Origin: a virus
Strand: one strand, 5' to 3'
IMG/VR virus record: IMGVR_UViG_3300048079_000025
Location: 1-20,009 of that record
Length of the DNA: 20,009 nt
Positions 12,983 through 19,486 of this stretch are shown here, piece after piece. Numbering within the stretch: the first letter of the stretch is position 1; the number at the start of each line of letters is the position of its first letter. Both the position numbers and the translations under genes were made by a program. The notes beneath the pieces were generated by a model. It searched no databases, was not told the DNA's origin, and was given only the letters and a program-made list of their open reading frames with translations.

Positions 12983-14643
12983 TAGACTCCGGCCGGAGCG
13001 CCTGCTCCGACTCCGATCGTTTTCGCCACGGACGCCGCGGCGGGCGCCGCGTCGATCGCTTGCTGCATCTCCGCGTCCTTCTGCCGCTCGGCGCGCACTT
13101 CCATGACTTTTTCCAGGGATCGCTGCCAGCGCGCGGGCACCGCCTGAATGTCGAGAATGTCCGGCATGGCGGTGTCCCACTCCACCCAATCAAGGGGGGT
13201 GGCGTCCTGCGTCACGGCCACATACTCCCGGACCCAATCGATTGTTCGGAAGAGCCCGGCCGCTTCTTCGGCGCGCTGCGCCCTCGACAGTGGTGAATCG
13301 TATTCAATCGCAAACTCCCCTTTGGCCTCCTTCAAGAGATCGGGCATCGGCGGAAGGATGTTCTGTAAGCCGAGGACATCGATCTCCCGGGGAATCATCG
13401 TGCCGAGCGCCTCGGATTGCTGCCGCCCCATCGTGGGGGACAGGAGGGCGCCCTTCTCGCGCGCCCGTTCCAGCACTTCGGTCGCGGTCATGCTCGGCGT
13501 ATCGACAAGGATCTGGAAGAGCGTCACCAGGAAAAAGTCGTTGATGGTCAGTTTTTCGGCGTCCATCATTTCTTTCGCCAGCGAGAGGTTGCCGACCGGC
13601 AGGGCATGAACCAACGGCCGGCCTTCGGCGCTCACGCCCCCCGGGTTCACGGCCCCAGGACGGAGAGAGAACGTATCGAGGATGCCGTCGTCGTGGGCGA
13701 GGAGCACAGGCTCGACGACGCGATGGCCTTGCTTCAAGACCGTGCGCTTTTCCTCGTTCAACGTCTTGATCGCGGGCAGCGCCATCATCGCGGGGGACCA
13801 CCCATAGATGTCCCCGGGCGCCAGCGTATACCGGCTGATCGAATAGGGGAAGTTATGAAAGCCGAGTTCTTTGACGATCTCGGGATCCTCGACGGCCACA
13901 TAACAGGAGGCGAATCTCATGCCCTTGACATCCTTGCGGGTCGGGTCGTACCCGTCCATCGACTCTTCCCTCGGGTAGACGGCATGGATAAACCAATAAT
14001 CCATTTGTGAGTTCTTTCCGTCCTTCGCGGCGGCCCGGATTTTCTCGGGGCAGTTCTCTCCAAACGCTTGAATGGCCTGGCGCGGCTTCATCGGAAACTT
14101 CCGATACGCGGAGTCAATGATCCCCTGGTGATTCTCAAGGAAGTAGATCTCGCCAAGGTGAATCGCCTTATACCGCAGCCCGCCTCCGTAGCCGTCGAGG
14201 GGGTCCGTGTAGATGCAGCCGGTCCCAAACGCTCCCAGGCTCATGTAGTCCTGGTGCTTCTGGGACGCGAAATTCGCTTGCGGCGCGTAGCGATACTTGA
14301 AAAGGAGTTCGGTGATTTCATCGAAGTAGAGCCGGACAGACCGATTCTTGAGGAGTTTCTTATCAGACGGAACGAGGCGGTGCCACATGGAGTTGCGCGG
14401 AGTGAGCATCGATTCCATCGCCGCGGCGAATCGGACGAGGGCGAGTGAGGCGGTTGCATCCACCATCTCGTCCGTGCGCGGGACGCCGCTCGTCTTCGAG
14501 GTATTGGAGAGGCTGAACGTGCCCGCGTGCGCGGGCAGGAGTTTCCGTGCGATCTCGTCCCATTGGGACTCCCACGGCCCCCGGATCAACACGGCTTCGC
14601 CGTGTCGCCGGACAATCTCTGCGGCCCGATCTTTGTTGACCAT
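12982..14643 (-). CDS. Portal protein (head-to-tail connector, T7 gp8 class)
   Basis: This 553-residue protein forms the dodecameric ring through which DNA enters and leaves the head. It shows the features of the podoviral head-to-tail connecting family: the opening WESQWDEIARKLLPAHAGTF (about 24-43), the segment DEMVDATASLALVRFAAAMES, the helix MTATEVLERAREK about two-thirds along, followed by the shortly spaced RQQSEALGTMIPREIDVLG. It ends in a charged helix with Ala/Gly-rich tail. Length agrees with the family (about 510-560). The ATG is three bases after the upstream stop, with AGGGTAAGGG in front. Upstream is the terminase pair, downstream the Bbp19-like gene, the canonical packaging-head order. 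Confidence 0.94.
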   Translation of the reverse strand: MVNKDRAAEIVRRHGEAVLIRGPWESQWDEIARKLLPAHAGTFSLSNTSKTSGVPRTDEMVDATASLALVRFAAAMESMLTPRNSMWHRLVPSDKKLLKNRSVRLYFDEITELLFKYRYAPQANFASQKHQDYMSLGAFGTGCIYTDPLDGYGGGLRYKAIHLGEIYFLENHQGIIDSAYRKFPMKPRQAIQAFGENCPEKIRAAAKDGKNSQMDYWFIHAVYPREESMDGYDPTRKDVKGMRFASCYVAVEDPEIVKELGFHNFPYSISRYTLAPGDIYGWSPAMMALPAIKTLNEEKRTVLKQGHRVVEPVLLAHDDGILDTFSLRPGAVNPGGVSAEGRPLVHALPVGNLSLAKEMMDAEKLTINDFFLVTLFQILVDTPSMTATEVLERAREKGALLSPTMGRQQSEALGTMIPREIDVLGLQNILPPMPDLLKEAKGEFAIEYDSPLSRAQRAEEAAGLFRTIDWVREYVAVTQDATPLDWVEWDTAMPDILDIQAVPARWQRSLEKVMEVRAERQKDAEMQQAIDAAPAAASVAKTIGVGAGAPAGV

Positions 14644-14646
14644 CCC

Positions 14647-14847
14647 TTACCCTAGAGAAGCGCGGGTCGAGGGCCCGACAGAGCCCAACCCACCCGTCAG
14701 CACGTTGGACGCGCCGCCCGATCGTCTGCGCCGAGCCTCTTCATCAGCCGCCGCCGTGACAGCCGGATCGTTCACAGTCGGGGGTTTCACAACAGGAGGC
14801 GGAGGCGGGGGCGCCGGGGCCTTAGGGGGACTGAAAAAGGAACCCAT
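14647..14847 (-). CDS. Small Pro/Ala-rich protein with MGSFF start
   Basis: This protein has 66 residues. It begins MGSFFSPPKAPAPPPPPP, a very recognisable start found in small proteins next to portal genes in many podoviruses and some other phages, and continues with a helical charged part (AADEEARRRRSG) and a Gly-rich tail. The role is unknown to me. The N-terminal Met-Gly and polyproline stretch suggest a flexible, perhaps membrane- or virion-associated peptide. The ATG lies four bases after the preceding small gene's stop, so it is probably co-translated. Confidence 0.75.
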   Translation of the reverse strand: MGSFFSPPKAPAPPPPPPVVKPPTVNDPAVTAAADEEARRRRSGGASNVLTGGLGSVGPSTRASLG

Positions 14848-14851
14848 GGAA

Positions 14852-15001
14852 TTATTCTCCCATCGCTTCTTTGAGGAGGTCCTGACGGGTCTTCGTCTTA
14901 TAGACCGGGACCTCGGTGATCTTCTTCGATGCCGGACCGGGTTCTGGCTGCGGGGCTCCTGGGGGCGCCTTCGGCTTTGACGGTGTAATGAAGGCGCTCA
15001 C
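14852..15001 (-). CDS. Very small Pro/Lys-rich protein, GTG start
   Basis: An open frame of 49 codons starts with GTG directly after the TAA of the large terminase, with AGAGGGG eight bases upstream inside the terminase end. It encodes a proline-rich first half (PSKPKAPPGAPQPEPGP) and a helical second half (YKTKTRQDLLKEAMGE). It fills the otherwise empty 150 bases exactly and ends four bases before the next ATG, which supports that it is real. The helical end resembles short tails seen in phage small proteins next to terminases, but I cannot name a family. Confidence 0.65.
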   Translation of the reverse strand: MSAFITPSKPKAPPGAPQPEPGPASKKITEVPVYKTKTRQDLLKEAMGE

Positions 15002-16594
15002 TTACCAACCCCTCTCGTAGTTCCTCGGGCGCGGCTGTTGCCCCGGTCTTGATGTGCCCTTATTATCACCCCCAAAGATCGGATAGTCAACCCCCTCGGC
15101 AATCCGCACTCGGCTGGACCCCCGACTCAGGTGATTGTCACGCCGGGGGACGCGCACCGCGAACGTCAGGGCGAGGGCGTCCCCGTGGTCCGGGCTCGGG
15201 AATCCCCGGGCCTTCAAGCTCTCCTTGGCCTCCAAGCGCACCGAGTCCTGAGCCTTCCCGTAGTAGTCGTACTCGGGGGCCGTGAAATCGCGGAACAGGT
15301 CGGGCGAGTCGTCGAGGGATCCGCCGCCGAGCCAATCTCGCATATCGGCCCACATCTCCGTCCGCTTGTCGGCCCACTCTTTCGAGTCGGCTTTCGATCC
15401 AAACCAGACTTCGTTGACGCGGTACTTCATTTCGCGGAGGCGGTCGATGACCCCGGTGCCGTTCCCCGCGTCCACGTTCACGGCGTCGGGCTGCACCTTG
15501 TCGATCCACCGGGCGATCTCTTTGGCGACGTACATATTATCGCGGTCCTTGATGACGACGGGCGGCAGGCTTTTCGCGTCCCGGCCCTGACGGAAGCGAA
15601 ATACGGTCGAATCGTCCCCATAGCGCGCAATGTCGCAGCCCATAATGAGGGGCGCCCCGACATCGCCCGCGATCTCCCGCTTCTGCGCGGCGTAGACGAG
15701 GCCGTTGCTGATGAACTGGCGGTTCCCCTGTTTCGGAAACTGCCCCAGGATCTCGATTCGCACCGTGTCGGAGTCGATGCCGTACTGCTCGATCATCTCC
15801 TCGAAGAGATGTTGATCGGTGCCTTCGACCGTGCGTGAATCGATCTGTCGGGTCTTCCACCCCGGGCTCTGGAACGACTCGTAGAACCCGCCCGAATTGC
15901 GCCGGGGGTTGGAAAAGGTGTGCCAATAGCGGTCCAGCACGGGCTCGGTGAAGAACCCTTGGGTGATGATGTAGATCGGAATGGGAATGCCGGCTGCCTC
16001 GTCGTAGATCACTTGGACGCCGTGGGGATTGTGGACGCCGGCGAAGGCGTCGGGCTTCTCCTCCGACCACAACTGCCCCTGCACATAGTAGTACCCGGTC
16101 GAGATCTGCAACTGTTCTTCGACCATTTGCTTGAACCAGGGCGCCGGGACGACACTCAGATTGGTCGTCATAAACCAGTGCGCGTTCAGGAGCATGGTCG
16201 TCCACTTACTCATTTCGGCAAAGGTGCGCGACTTCAACTGCGCTTCCGTGTTGGCCGTGATAATGGTCGTCGAGCCGATGCGCGTACTCACCATCCAATC
16301 GGACAGCCACGCCACCAGGGTCGATTTGCCCGGGCCGCGGCCGGAGGCCGTCGCCTCTTTGAGCATCTCCGGGTCAAACCCGATCGCGATCCGATTCTTT
16401 TGGGCGGCGATGTGCTCTGCCATCTCCTTCAAATACCCGTGCTGCCAGGTCCGGGGACCGACATAGGCCTCAAGGGGCATTCCGCCTTTGCCCCACGGGT
16501 AGGCGAAGAGGACGAAGGCCGCGGGGTTGTCCGCGATCGCCGGGTCCATGATCTCGGTAATCAACGCGCGCTCACTGGCTATCGTGTATTTCAT
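15002..16594 (-). CDS. terL: Terminase large subunit (packaging ATPase/nuclease)
   Basis: This 530-residue protein drives DNA packaging and cuts concatemers. The Walker A loop is SGRGPGKST (about residues 84-92), and the Walker B strand is VQVIYDEA with D198 and E199. The C-terminal RNase H-like nuclease shows GCDIARYGDDST (D321), VNVDAGNGTG (D375) and the last acidic motif PDHGDALAL (D469/D472). All key residues are present. The basic Gly/Arg-rich tail is ordinary. The ribosome site GAGGAG lies in the last codons of the small subunit gene, three bases before the ATG, which ties expression of the two. Length is within the usual range. Confidence 0.96.
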   Translation of the reverse strand: MKYTIASERALITEIMDPAIADNPAAFVLFAYPWGKGGMPLEAYVGPRTWQHGYLKEMAEHIAAQKNRIAIGFDPEMLKEATASGRGPGKSTLVAWLSDWMVSTRIGSTTIITANTEAQLKSRTFAEMSKWTTMLLNAHWFMTTNLSVVPAPWFKQMVEEQLQISTGYYYVQGQLWSEEKPDAFAGVHNPHGVQVIYDEAAGIPIPIYIITQGFFTEPVLDRYWHTFSNPRRNSGGFYESFQSPGWKTRQIDSRTVEGTDQHLFEEMIEQYGIDSDTVRIEILGQFPKQGNRQFISNGLVYAAQKREIAGDVGAPLIMGCDIARYGDDSTVFRFRQGRDAKSLPPVVIKDRDNMYVAKEIARWIDKVQPDAVNVDAGNGTGVIDRLREMKYRVNEVWFGSKADSKEWADKRTEMWADMRDWLGGGSLDDSPDLFRDFTAPEYDYYGKAQDSVRLEAKESLKARGFPSPDHGDALALTFAVRVPRRDNHLSRGSSRVRIAEGVDYPIFGGDNKGTSRPGQQPRPRNYERGW

Positions 16595-16597
16595 CGA

Positions 16598-17026
16598 TTA
16601 CTCCTCAAACGGATCCTCGGGGTCGGGGGCCGATAGCACCGGGATCCCCACAATGTCGATCACGGCATGGGCGCGCTTGCGGCCGTCCTCGATCGCGCCG
16701 CGCAGGTCCACCGCCTCGACCTTGATTTCGATCTTGTCGCCGAAGATGCGGGCCAGCAGCTTGCCGGCGATCCACTTGATGTTGTCCGACTTGAGCCGGA
16801 GCGTCTGAAAATCCACCAGGGGGTTGTCTTCGACGATCGTGGTGAGGTCGTCGGCAATCAACTGAATCCCGATCTCGCGGGACTTTTGAAAGCGCCGGGC
16901 GAAGTCGGGCGAGTCGTCCAGATGTCGGGCAAGCTGAGACGGGGAAATGGTGATGCCGGCCGCAATCTTCTTGAGCGGCTGGCCTTCCGCGGCGAGTTCA
17001 CAAGCTTTGACTTCGTTGATGTCCAA
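16598..17026 (-). CDS. terS: Terminase small subunit
   Basis: This 142-residue protein recognises phage DNA for packaging. An N-terminal helix-turn-helix-like region (ACELAAEGQPLKKIAAGITISPSQLARHLDD) is followed by the family segment SPDFARRFQKSREIGIQLIADDL and a central helix ending in KWIAGKLLARIFGDKIEIK, then an acidic tail (PDPEDPFEE). The layout matches phage small terminases of the HTH type. The start is TTG at 17026. An in-frame TAA lies three codons upstream, no ATG or GTG fits, and there is no Shine-Dalgarno sequence, only an A/T stretch (eight A's in front of the TTG). Translation is therefore probably weak or atypical. It is the first gene of the leftward operon. Confidence 0.85.
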   Translation of the reverse strand: MDINEVKACELAAEGQPLKKIAAGITISPSQLARHLDDSPDFARRFQKSREIGIQLIADDLTTIVEDNPLVDFQTLRLKSDNIKWIAGKLLARIFGDKIEIKVEAVDLRGAIEDGRKRAHAVIDIVGIPVLSAPDPEDPFEE

Positions 17027-17507
17027 TTTTTTTTATAAATTATTTTTCAAAACTGCCACAGACACCGAGCCAACATGCCGCTAGGTCGAGGAGCGGCGCG
17101 GAAACCCGGGGCACCCCGCCCGGCACCTCCCCCTATCGAATCGGACACAAGCAGCATAGCCCACCGACATCTCCTTACCTATTTCTTGAGGGCATCGGCG
17201 CCTCAGATATGAGGGCCCCCAACCGGCCCGATGCCGGGTTCCGCTTGCGCGTCAATCTGGGATATGTCGGATGTTCCGCCATAAGGTGCCCTTTGATGCA
17301 GACCTGAGCATATCATGGTGGGCTCAGGATCGCAAGCGTCCCCTTGCACAATCAGATAGGAAGCGGCCTACCCATTGTGTAGCGGGTTCCACAATGCCGT
17401 GTCATTCATAAGCCGCTATTGTCTGGTTTTGTCAGGCCTTGTCTTATGATTTGATCTAGCATTGGCTTTGCTTCTCTTAGGAAGTGTGGACGGCGAAAAG
17501 AAAAGGC
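17027..17507. promoter_or_regulatory. Divergent control region without credible genes
   Basis: This 480-base stretch between the leftward late genes and the rightward small-gene operon holds no convincing frame. It contains dyads CCTGAGC-N12-GCTCAGG (17303-17328), CATTGTG-N10-CACAATG (17373-17396) and GCCGCT-N9-AGCGGC (17077-17097), with the same hexamer pair again at 17362-17367/17412-17417. A potential nested stem set lies between 17164 and 17270 (CCGACAT/ATGTCGG outside, GGCATCGG/CCGATGCC inside). Seven-base dyads with short spacers are only slightly above what chance gives in 500 bases, so single sites need support from relatives. No clear leftward promoter for the terminase is seen; the 17027-17050 part is very A/T-rich. 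Confidence 0.6.
17419..17443 (+). repeat. Three TTGTC motifs at exact 10-base spacing
   Basis: TTGTC occurs at 17419, 17429 and 17439, one DNA turn apart, and is followed directly by a -10-like TATGAT at 17445. This places three equal motifs on one face of the helix, as for protein binding sites (operators, activator sites or origin iterons). The motif is short, so this is a suggestion only. Confidence 0.4.
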
Positions 17508-17536
17508 TTGCAATGAAGGAAACAATCTGCTATAAG
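17508..17536 (+). promoter_or_regulatory. Sigma70-like rightward promoter
   Basis: TTGCAA (17508-17513) and TATAAG (17531-17536) are separated by exactly 17 bases; the boxes match consensus at four and five of six positions. Transcription would start near 17543 and serve the small-gene operon. If so, the short frame starting at 17546 would be nearly leaderless and its AGGGGGA ribosome site would not be transcribed from this promoter. Confidence 0.6.
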
Positions 17537-17545
17537 GGGGACACC

Positions 17546-17629
17546 ATGCACACCATCAACCTATTCAAGCGCCGGGGAGCGGAGGACTCCCCGGTCGTCT
17601 TGAATTCACCGAGGAGGAACAACTCATGA
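17546..17629 (+). CDS. Possible 27-residue leader peptide
   Basis: A short frame starts at ATG 17546 with AAGGGGGA upstream and ends as ATGA on the next start. It encodes MHTINLFKRRGAEDSPVVLN plus seven residues, with no recognised motif. The perfect ATGA coupling and the ribosome site speak for translation. The promoter position immediately upstream speaks against use of that ribosome site. It also spans the leader hairpin, so its translation could control the hairpin. Confidence 0.4.
   Translation: MHTINLFKRRGAEDSPVVLNSPRRNNS
17572..17594 (+). terminator. GC-rich hairpin in the operon leader
   Basis: A perfect 8-bp stem CCGGGGAG/CTCCCCGG with a 7-base loop lies about 30 bases after the predicted transcription start. 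It is followed by TCGTCTTG, without a real T run. It could be an attenuator, a stabilising 5' structure, or an antitermination signal. Confidence 0.5.
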
Positions 17630-17763
17630 CACGACTTGAAACGCGCTACAATCTGAATGGACCCACGCAGTACATCGTCAGCAACGATCGAGGTCGTTTG
17701 CTTCACTCCTTTTCCTTCAGTGAAGCGATCGGCTTCTTTCTCTCACTACTCGAAGGGAGGTGA
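17626..17763 (+). CDS. Small hypothetical protein (45 residues)
   Basis: The ATG at 17626 has a strong GAGGAGG site ten bases upstream and overlaps the preceding short frame as ATGA. The product starts MTRLETRYNLNGPTQYIVSN and ends FFLSLLEGR. The pattern, with polar strands first and then an amphipathic helix SEAIGFFLSLLEG, resembles small one-domain phage early proteins. No cysteines and no family recognised. Its last codons (GGG AGG TGA) form the ribosome site of the next gene, so the two are coupled. Confidence 0.65.
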   Translation: MTRLETRYNLNGPTQYIVSNDRGRLLHSFSFSEAIGFFLSLLEGR

Positions 17764-17770
17764 TTCATTC

Positions 17771-17923
17771 ATGCGGGGAGCATCAGAGAGTTGGAAAGCC
17801 CAGCAGGACGCCGTCATTCAAGCTTACGTGGCGGCCGTCGAAGCGGGCGAGACCGAGAAGGCAGCCGAGATCAAGGCCGCCCATCCGGACGTCGAGTTCA
17901 CCGTCAAGACGACGGAAGGATAA
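17771..17923 (+). CDS. Small helical protein (50 residues)
   Basis: The start is ATG 17771, seven bases after the GGGAGGTGA that ends the previous gene; the longer frame from 17657 overlaps that gene and is unlikely. The protein starts MRGASESWKAQQDAVIQAYV and has a second helix (AGETEKAAEIKAAHPD) before a short strand (VEFTVKTTEG). It looks like a compact helical hairpin of acidic character. Function unknown. Confidence 0.65.
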   Translation: MRGASESWKAQQDAVIQAYVAAVEAGETEKAAEIKAAHPDVEFTVKTTEG

Positions 17924-17991
17924 CGCCGAACACAATCACCAGGAGGGCCCCACGGCAGAAGTGAAATTATTGCCTGCCCACTGCTATTGCC

Positions 17992-18420
17992 ATGCTGACG
18001 GGCTCAGATCAGGATACTATCGCGGGCTTTATGACGCGGCTTTTACCTTCCTTCCTTCCGGGGAAAGGGAGGCCCGTTCCCGTCGGATTTTGGGTCACCA
18101 TCGAAAGGATTATGATCGCCGTGTCCCCCGTTCCTGTTCGGCTTGTTCAATATGGACGGGCATCCGGGCTGAGGGGCAAGGTGCCCGCAAAGGTAATTGC
18201 AACGGCACGTCTACAGGAAGGAACGGTATCGAACGAACGCGGCTTACTCTGCATTTGGTTTAGATCAGGCCGCGCAAGTAAGGGGCACGCCATCGCATTC
18301 GAAAATGGCATCATGTTCGATCCAGAACTGAGCAGGCCGATGCCGTATAAAGAGTGGCGCCTCTTCTACGGTAGGATTCACAATTTCAGGGTAGACTATA
18401 TGGAGGCCTTGACACCATGA
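17992..18420 (+). CDS. Hypothetical protein, start uncertain
   Basis: The frame of 142 codons ends at 18420 and overlaps the next ATG as ATGA. The C-terminal half looks like real protein: ERGLLCIWFRSGRASKGHAIA followed by a FENGIMFDPELSRPMPYKEW-type stretch (about 103-122). The Gly-His-Ala-x-Ala then Phe-Asp-Pro pattern, with C87 before it, faintly recalls papain-like or C39-type folds, but no complete active site can be shown. The N-terminal half is less convincing. ATG 17992 has no ribosome site, ATG 18112 has GAAAGG very near, and a second frame (GTG 17961 to 18263) also reads plausibly. The AGGAGGG at 17941 is too far from either. A frameshift between the two frames is possible. Confidence 0.5.
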   Translation: MLTGSDQDTIAGFMTRLLPSFLPGKGRPVPVGFWVTIERIMIAVSPVPVRLVQYGRASGLRGKVPAKVIATARLQEGTVSNERGLLCIWFRSGRASKGHAIAFENGIMFDPELSRPMPYKEWRLFYGRIHNFRVDYMEALTP

Positions 18421-18749
18421 AAGACTCGCTGAAAATCCTCGATCGTGGGATGGTGCTTGATCCAGACATTGCATCGCGGGCTGCTAAGGCGCTTGTCGGG
18501 AAGGTACGACAGCGGACGTGGAAGAACTTGAACGGCGTAGAGTATGTGGATTACACCTGCGGATATTGTATGACGGTTATTCCCGACCTTGCGAGAGGGT
18601 GTCATCATTGTTTCGCGACAGCCGCAAGGGACAGGCACAAAGCGGAACGGTTCAAAGAATTCTTGAACGAGAAGCAAGCGGAACAAGACGTAGCGGATCA
18701 TCTCACGGCGGACGCCATCGAAACAAGGAAGGGAGAATTAGGGCTATGA
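18417..18749 (+). CDS. Small zinc-ribbon-like protein (CxxC-x10-CxxC)
   Basis: This protein has 110 residues. The centre holds CGYC at 48-51 and CHHC at 62-65, ten residues apart, a four-cysteine zinc site of the rubredoxin/zinc-ribbon knuckle type. The N-terminal 40 residues are helical, and the C-terminal part (66-110) is a charged helix rich in Glu, Lys and Arg. GGAGG precedes the ATG, which overlaps the upstream stop (ATGA). Such proteins usually bind nucleic acid or partners; the target here is unknown. Next genes also encode Cys4 proteins. Confidence 0.78.
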   Translation: MKDSLKILDRGMVLDPDIASRAAKALVGKVRQRTWKNLNGVEYVDYTCGYCMTVIPDLARGCHHCFATAARDRHKAERFKEFLNEKQAEQDVADHLTADAIETRKGELGL

Positions 18750-18952
18750 ATCATCAAACAGCCAGGCATGATCCAGAGCCGGACCCGGATTCTTTCGAGA
18801 CTGAGGCCCTAGAGGATTTAATCAACTCTATGGCCCCATGCCCGGTCTGCTACGGCGAACCCGTGTACCTCGGCACGCTAGGCCGCTACCCTCAATTTAG
18901 GTGTAGGGATTGTGGGATCGGATACTACACGGAATTGGAGGCCTCATGTTAA
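18746..18952 (+). CDS. Small zinc-ribbon-like protein (CPVC/CRDC)
   Basis: This 68-residue protein is read from ATG 18746, which overlaps the upstream stop (ATGA); a longer frame from 18518 lies across the preceding gene. The first 30 residues are acidic (DPEPDPDSFETEALED). CPVC (32-35) and CRDC (53-56) form a complete Cys4 zinc ribbon with strand residues between them (PVYLGTLGRYPQFRC). This kind of short ribbon is frequent in phages as a Lar-like or restriction-alleviation-type protein, but I see no proof for that function. The end overlaps the next start by seven bases. Confidence 0.78.
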   Translation: MNHQTARHDPEPDPDSFETEALEDLINSMAPCPVCYGEPVYLGTLGRYPQFRCRDCGIGYYTELEASC

Positions 18953-19206
18953 ATCTGTTTTGCCCGTTTTGCGCTCAGGATGGGATCACGGCGCGGGCTG
19001 CGTACTTCGCGCCTCAGTCCCTTGACCGGGGGAAAACAATCTCTTGGACAACACCATGCAAGGATCACGCGGCCTATTGGAATGAAGGAGGAGACTGGCA
19101 GGCGCCGCTTGTCCCGATTAGGAAGGAGAACTCATCATCCTTCCGTGGTGGGGTTATTTATACGTTGACCCGGTACCCGTCAGCCATCCACGCGGAAGTG
19201 GATTGA
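18946..19206 (+). CDS. Cysteine-containing small protein with a tail derived from a duplicated gene start
   Basis: This protein has 86 residues and starts at ATG 18946 (TTGGAGG in front), overlapping the previous gene by seven bases. The N-terminal part has CPFC (6-9) and CKDH (38-41), a possible CCCH zinc site. Residues around 51-60 (WQAPLVPIRK) are encoded by the first copy of a tandem duplication. The last 20 residues (RGGVIYTLTRYPSAIHAEVD) correspond to the start of the next gene (RGGVLYVGPVPVGVRVEVD). In the second copy the same frame would end SSCSPSS after 25 residues, so this gene probably once had a shorter end and gained the present tail by the duplication. Confidence 0.72.
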   Translation: MLNLFCPFCAQDGITARAAYFAPQSLDRGKTISWTTPCKDHAAYWNEGGDWQAPLVPIRKENSSSFRGGVIYTLTRYPSAIHAEVD

Positions 19207-19338
19207 AGGGGGAGACTGGCAGGCGCCGCTTGTCCCGATTAGGAAGGAAAAATCATCATGCTCACCATCAAGCTAACCGTCCGGGGTGGGGTTCTTTACG
19301 TTGGCCCGGTGCCCGTCGGCGTCCGCGTGGAAGTGGAT
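19083..19338 (+). repeat. Diverged tandem duplication (121 + 135 bases)
   Basis: Copy 1 is 19083-19203 and copy 2 is 19204-19338, directly adjacent. The first 45 bases agree at all but one position, with 38 in a row identical (19090-19127 and 19211-19248), including the ribosome site AGGAAGGA. Copy 2 then has 17 additional bases that include the start codon of the next gene; the second halves agree in most positions and end in GGAAGTGGAT in both. Confidence 0.92.
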
Positions 19339-19461
19339 GAACAGGATAACAAGGAACGGTACACGGTCAAGGCCCACTGTGCCCAATGTGAGCAAGAAGC
19401 AACTACAACGTGCAAGTGTGCTCTGCCCGCGTGCCGAAAGCATTTTAACGAATGCTTTTGA
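19258..19461 (+). CDS. Small Cys-rich protein with cross-brace-like zinc motif
   Basis: This 67-residue protein starts at ATG 19258 with AGGAAGGA upstream, inside copy 2 of the tandem duplication. The first 35 residues form strands (MLTIKLTVRGGVLYVGPVPV). The C-terminal part has C41, C44, C52, C54, C59, H62 and C66 in the spacing CxxC-x7-CxC-x4-CxxH-x3-C. This resembles B-box or HIT-type cross-brace fingers that bind two zinc ions and mediate protein contacts. The family is not identified. The gene is separated from the next by a 25-base gap. Confidence 0.76.
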   Translation: MLTIKLTVRGGVLYVGPVPVGVRVEVDEQDNKERYTVKAHCAQCEQEATTTCKCALPACRKHFNECF

Positions 19462-19486
19462 CGCCGGGAATTGAAAGGAAAATAAC

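Noticed and set aside
12983-13189. N-terminal extension of the Bbp19-like frame
   Set aside because: It lies wholly inside the portal gene. ATG 12982 with the TAATG overlap gives the normal family length.
12019-13296. 425-codon plus-strand frame with Gly/Ser/Cys repeats
   Set aside because: It is the reverse reading of scaffold, Bbp19-like and portal genes; its repeat is just the other strand of the 18-bp repeats.
17340-17420. tRNA-like stretch with GCGGGTTCCA
   Set aside because: No acceptor stem, D-loop or anticodon arm can be drawn around it.
18265-18474. 69-codon minus-strand frame across the rightward operon
   Set aside because: It overlaps two coupled plus-strand genes, one with an intact zinc motif, and has no ribosome site.
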